DNA of 64,000 bases. Origin: Pseudomonas yamanorum (lineage in GTDB: Bacteria > Pseudomonadota > Gammaproteobacteria > Pseudomonadales > Pseudomonadaceae). The DNA is taken from positions 5,394,001-5,458,000 of the forward strand of contig NZ_LT629793.1 of assembly GCF_900105735.1 (NCBI RefSeq), written 5' to 3'. Under the pieces are notes generated by a model, which did not search any database, had not been told where the DNA came from, and saw only the letters and a program-made list of their open reading frames with translations. A program made the translations under genes and the position numbers. Numbering within the stretch: the stretch's first letter is position 1; each line of letters begins with the position of its first letter. Positions 63,092 through 64,000 of this stretch are shown in pieces.

Positions 63092-64000
63092 ATGATTTCT
63101 GCCGTGCAACGACGTTTTGCCAACCTCGGTATGGCAAAGAAACTGGGCTTGGGCTTCGCCTTGGTGTTGCTGTTGACGGCGCTGGTGGCCGCGATCGGCG
63201 TGTGGTCGCTGCAAACCGTCGGTCAGCGCTTCGAGGGCCTGAAAGCCATGTCGGCGCTCAACAGTGGCCTGCTCAAGGTGCGCTTGATCGAGCAGGACTA
63301 CGCGTTGCATGCCGACCCCAAGTCGGTGGACGCCTTGCACGAAAGCGTCGACGCATTGGCCGCCCAGGCCACGATTCTCAAGGGCCAGTCGCCCGCCAAC
63401 GTCCCGGTGATGACCGACGTTGAGCAGGCGCTGGCGGCCTATCGCAAGGCGTTCGATGAGTTTGTCGAACTGACCCAGACCAAGGACCTGGCCCTGGAAA
63501 TGGCCAGTTGGTCGGTCTCCAGTGTCGCCAACAACCTCGATGTGTTGCAGGCCGGGCTGGCGGACGACGGCGCCTATGGCCTCAAGGAAAGCCAGGGCAA
63601 GGAAGGCGCCGAATTTATCGAGCAGGCGGGGCAGGTCAGCCAGGTCTCGCGCCTGATGCTGCAAGCCATGAACGAAGCGCATGTGCGTCTGGATCAAAGC
63701 CGCAAGGGCGATGACGAGAACGCCGAGCAAGGCAAGATCGAGCAGGCTGACCAGGCCCTGGCCCAGGTCGAACAGCTGAAAACCACGGTCAAGGATCCCG
63801 GTTATCAAACTGTGCTTAACGAGGTATCCGGGCATATCGCGGCCTTCAGTGAAAAACTCGGTGAGTACACCGGCCTGCTGGCCCAGGAAAAGGTGGTCTA
63901 TAAGCAACTCCACGAGCGTGCTGCCGAGGTGGTCACCCGGGTCAATCAGGCCTATGACGCAGAAGACGTGTCGATGCAGGCGCAGTTGAAGAAAAGCGCG
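63092..64000 (+). CDS. Chemoreceptor (HBM-type), partial
   Basis: The open frame runs off the right edge after 303 residues. It begins with a membrane helix (about 17-40, L-G-L-G-F-A-L-V-L-L-L-T-A-L) and then a long all-helical periplasmic region (about 41-303) of heptad-rich, Gln/Glu/Ala-rich sequence. The length and helical pattern fit the two-module HBM sensor domain of McpS/McpQ/TlpQ relatives, which bind TCA intermediates or polyamines. HAMP and signalling domains would lie beyond the window. The start is ATG 63092 behind GAGGACTCAAGTGCA. Confidence 0.8.
   Translation, partial: MISAVQRRFANLGMAKKLGLGFALVLLLTALVAAIGVWSLQTVGQRFEGLKAMSALNSGLLKVRLIEQDYALHADPKSVDALHESVDALAAQATILKGQSPANVPVMTDVEQALAAYRKAFDEFVELTQTKDLALEMASWSVSSVANNLDVLQAGLADDGAYGLKESQGKEGAEFIEQAGQVSQVSRLMLQAMNEAHVRLDQSRKGDDENAEQGKIEQADQALAQVEQLKTTVKDPGYQTVLNEVSGHIAAFSEKLGEYTGLLAQEKVVYKQLHERAAEVVTRVNQAYDAEDVSMQAQLKKSA

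Overview
The window is chromosomal DNA of a Pseudomonas of the fluorescens group. Evidence for this is the GC-rich genes with strong G/C third-position bias, the Pseudomonas-type gltA / sdhCDAB / sucAB-lpd-sucCD / braB / htpG / fabBA / gpsA gene order (recalled as the order around PA1580-PA1624 of P. aeruginosa PAO1), and many fluorescens-type REP doublets between genes. No tRNA, rRNA, CRISPR array, insertion sequence or prophage was seen. Most of the window is core genome with small accessory insertions.

Layout. 1-4483: the end of an outer-membrane efflux channel, a DUF808 membrane protein, a GlxA-type AraC regulator and a FUSC efflux protein with a striking 39-bp operator-like palindrome over its promoter. 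4514-8840: an MlaA-like protein coupled to a secreted alpha/beta hydrolase, a small membrane protein and a membrane-bound GH17 enzyme. 9171-12228: a glycine betaine binding protein (BetX) followed by the YjcH-ActP acetate uptake pair. 12392-25447: the TCA block, with citrate synthase divergent from succinate dehydrogenase, then 2-oxoglutarate dehydrogenase and succinyl-CoA synthetase. 25878-27191: branched-chain amino acid carrier. 27279-30812: a lone 1177-residue dermonecrotic-toxin-like protein of lower GC, probably acquired. 31057-37805: lipoprotein, two thioesterases, HtpG with a heat-shock-type promoter, dienelactone hydrolase, pirin, OsmC and an amidohydrolase. 37953-42237: a chemoreceptor and convergent fabA-fabB. 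42486-47448: a three-gene operon of TonB-dependent receptor, periplasmic binding protein and hybrid sensor kinase, with no ABC permease or ATPase. 47644-49473: gpsA, DUF4389 and SixA. 50431-56391: acyl-CoA ligase, thioesterase, two alpha/beta hydrolases, a DUF4892 protein coupled to an 18-codon mini-ORF, and an AI-2E family transporter. 56420-64000: a two-component system, pyrF, two oxidoreductases, a MocR regulator and a truncated chemoreceptor.

The genes form a coherent central-carbon region: acetate and betaine uptake feed the TCA cycle encoded next to them, and fatty acid unsaturation (FabAB) and phospholipid precursor supply (GpsA) follow. The points of most interest are (1) the receptor / binding protein / hybrid kinase operon, which looks like a sensing pathway running from the outer membrane to the cytoplasm; (2) two dispersed ~0.8-kb imperfect palindromes at 39602-40420 and 49491-50335, each with a REP doublet at its centre; (3) several regulatory palindromes and alternative RNA folds (FUSC, fabA, MocR, lpd-sucC, braB leader); and (4) the toxin-like protein with a duplicated module. 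All functions come from reading motifs and from knowledge of the families; no database search was possible.
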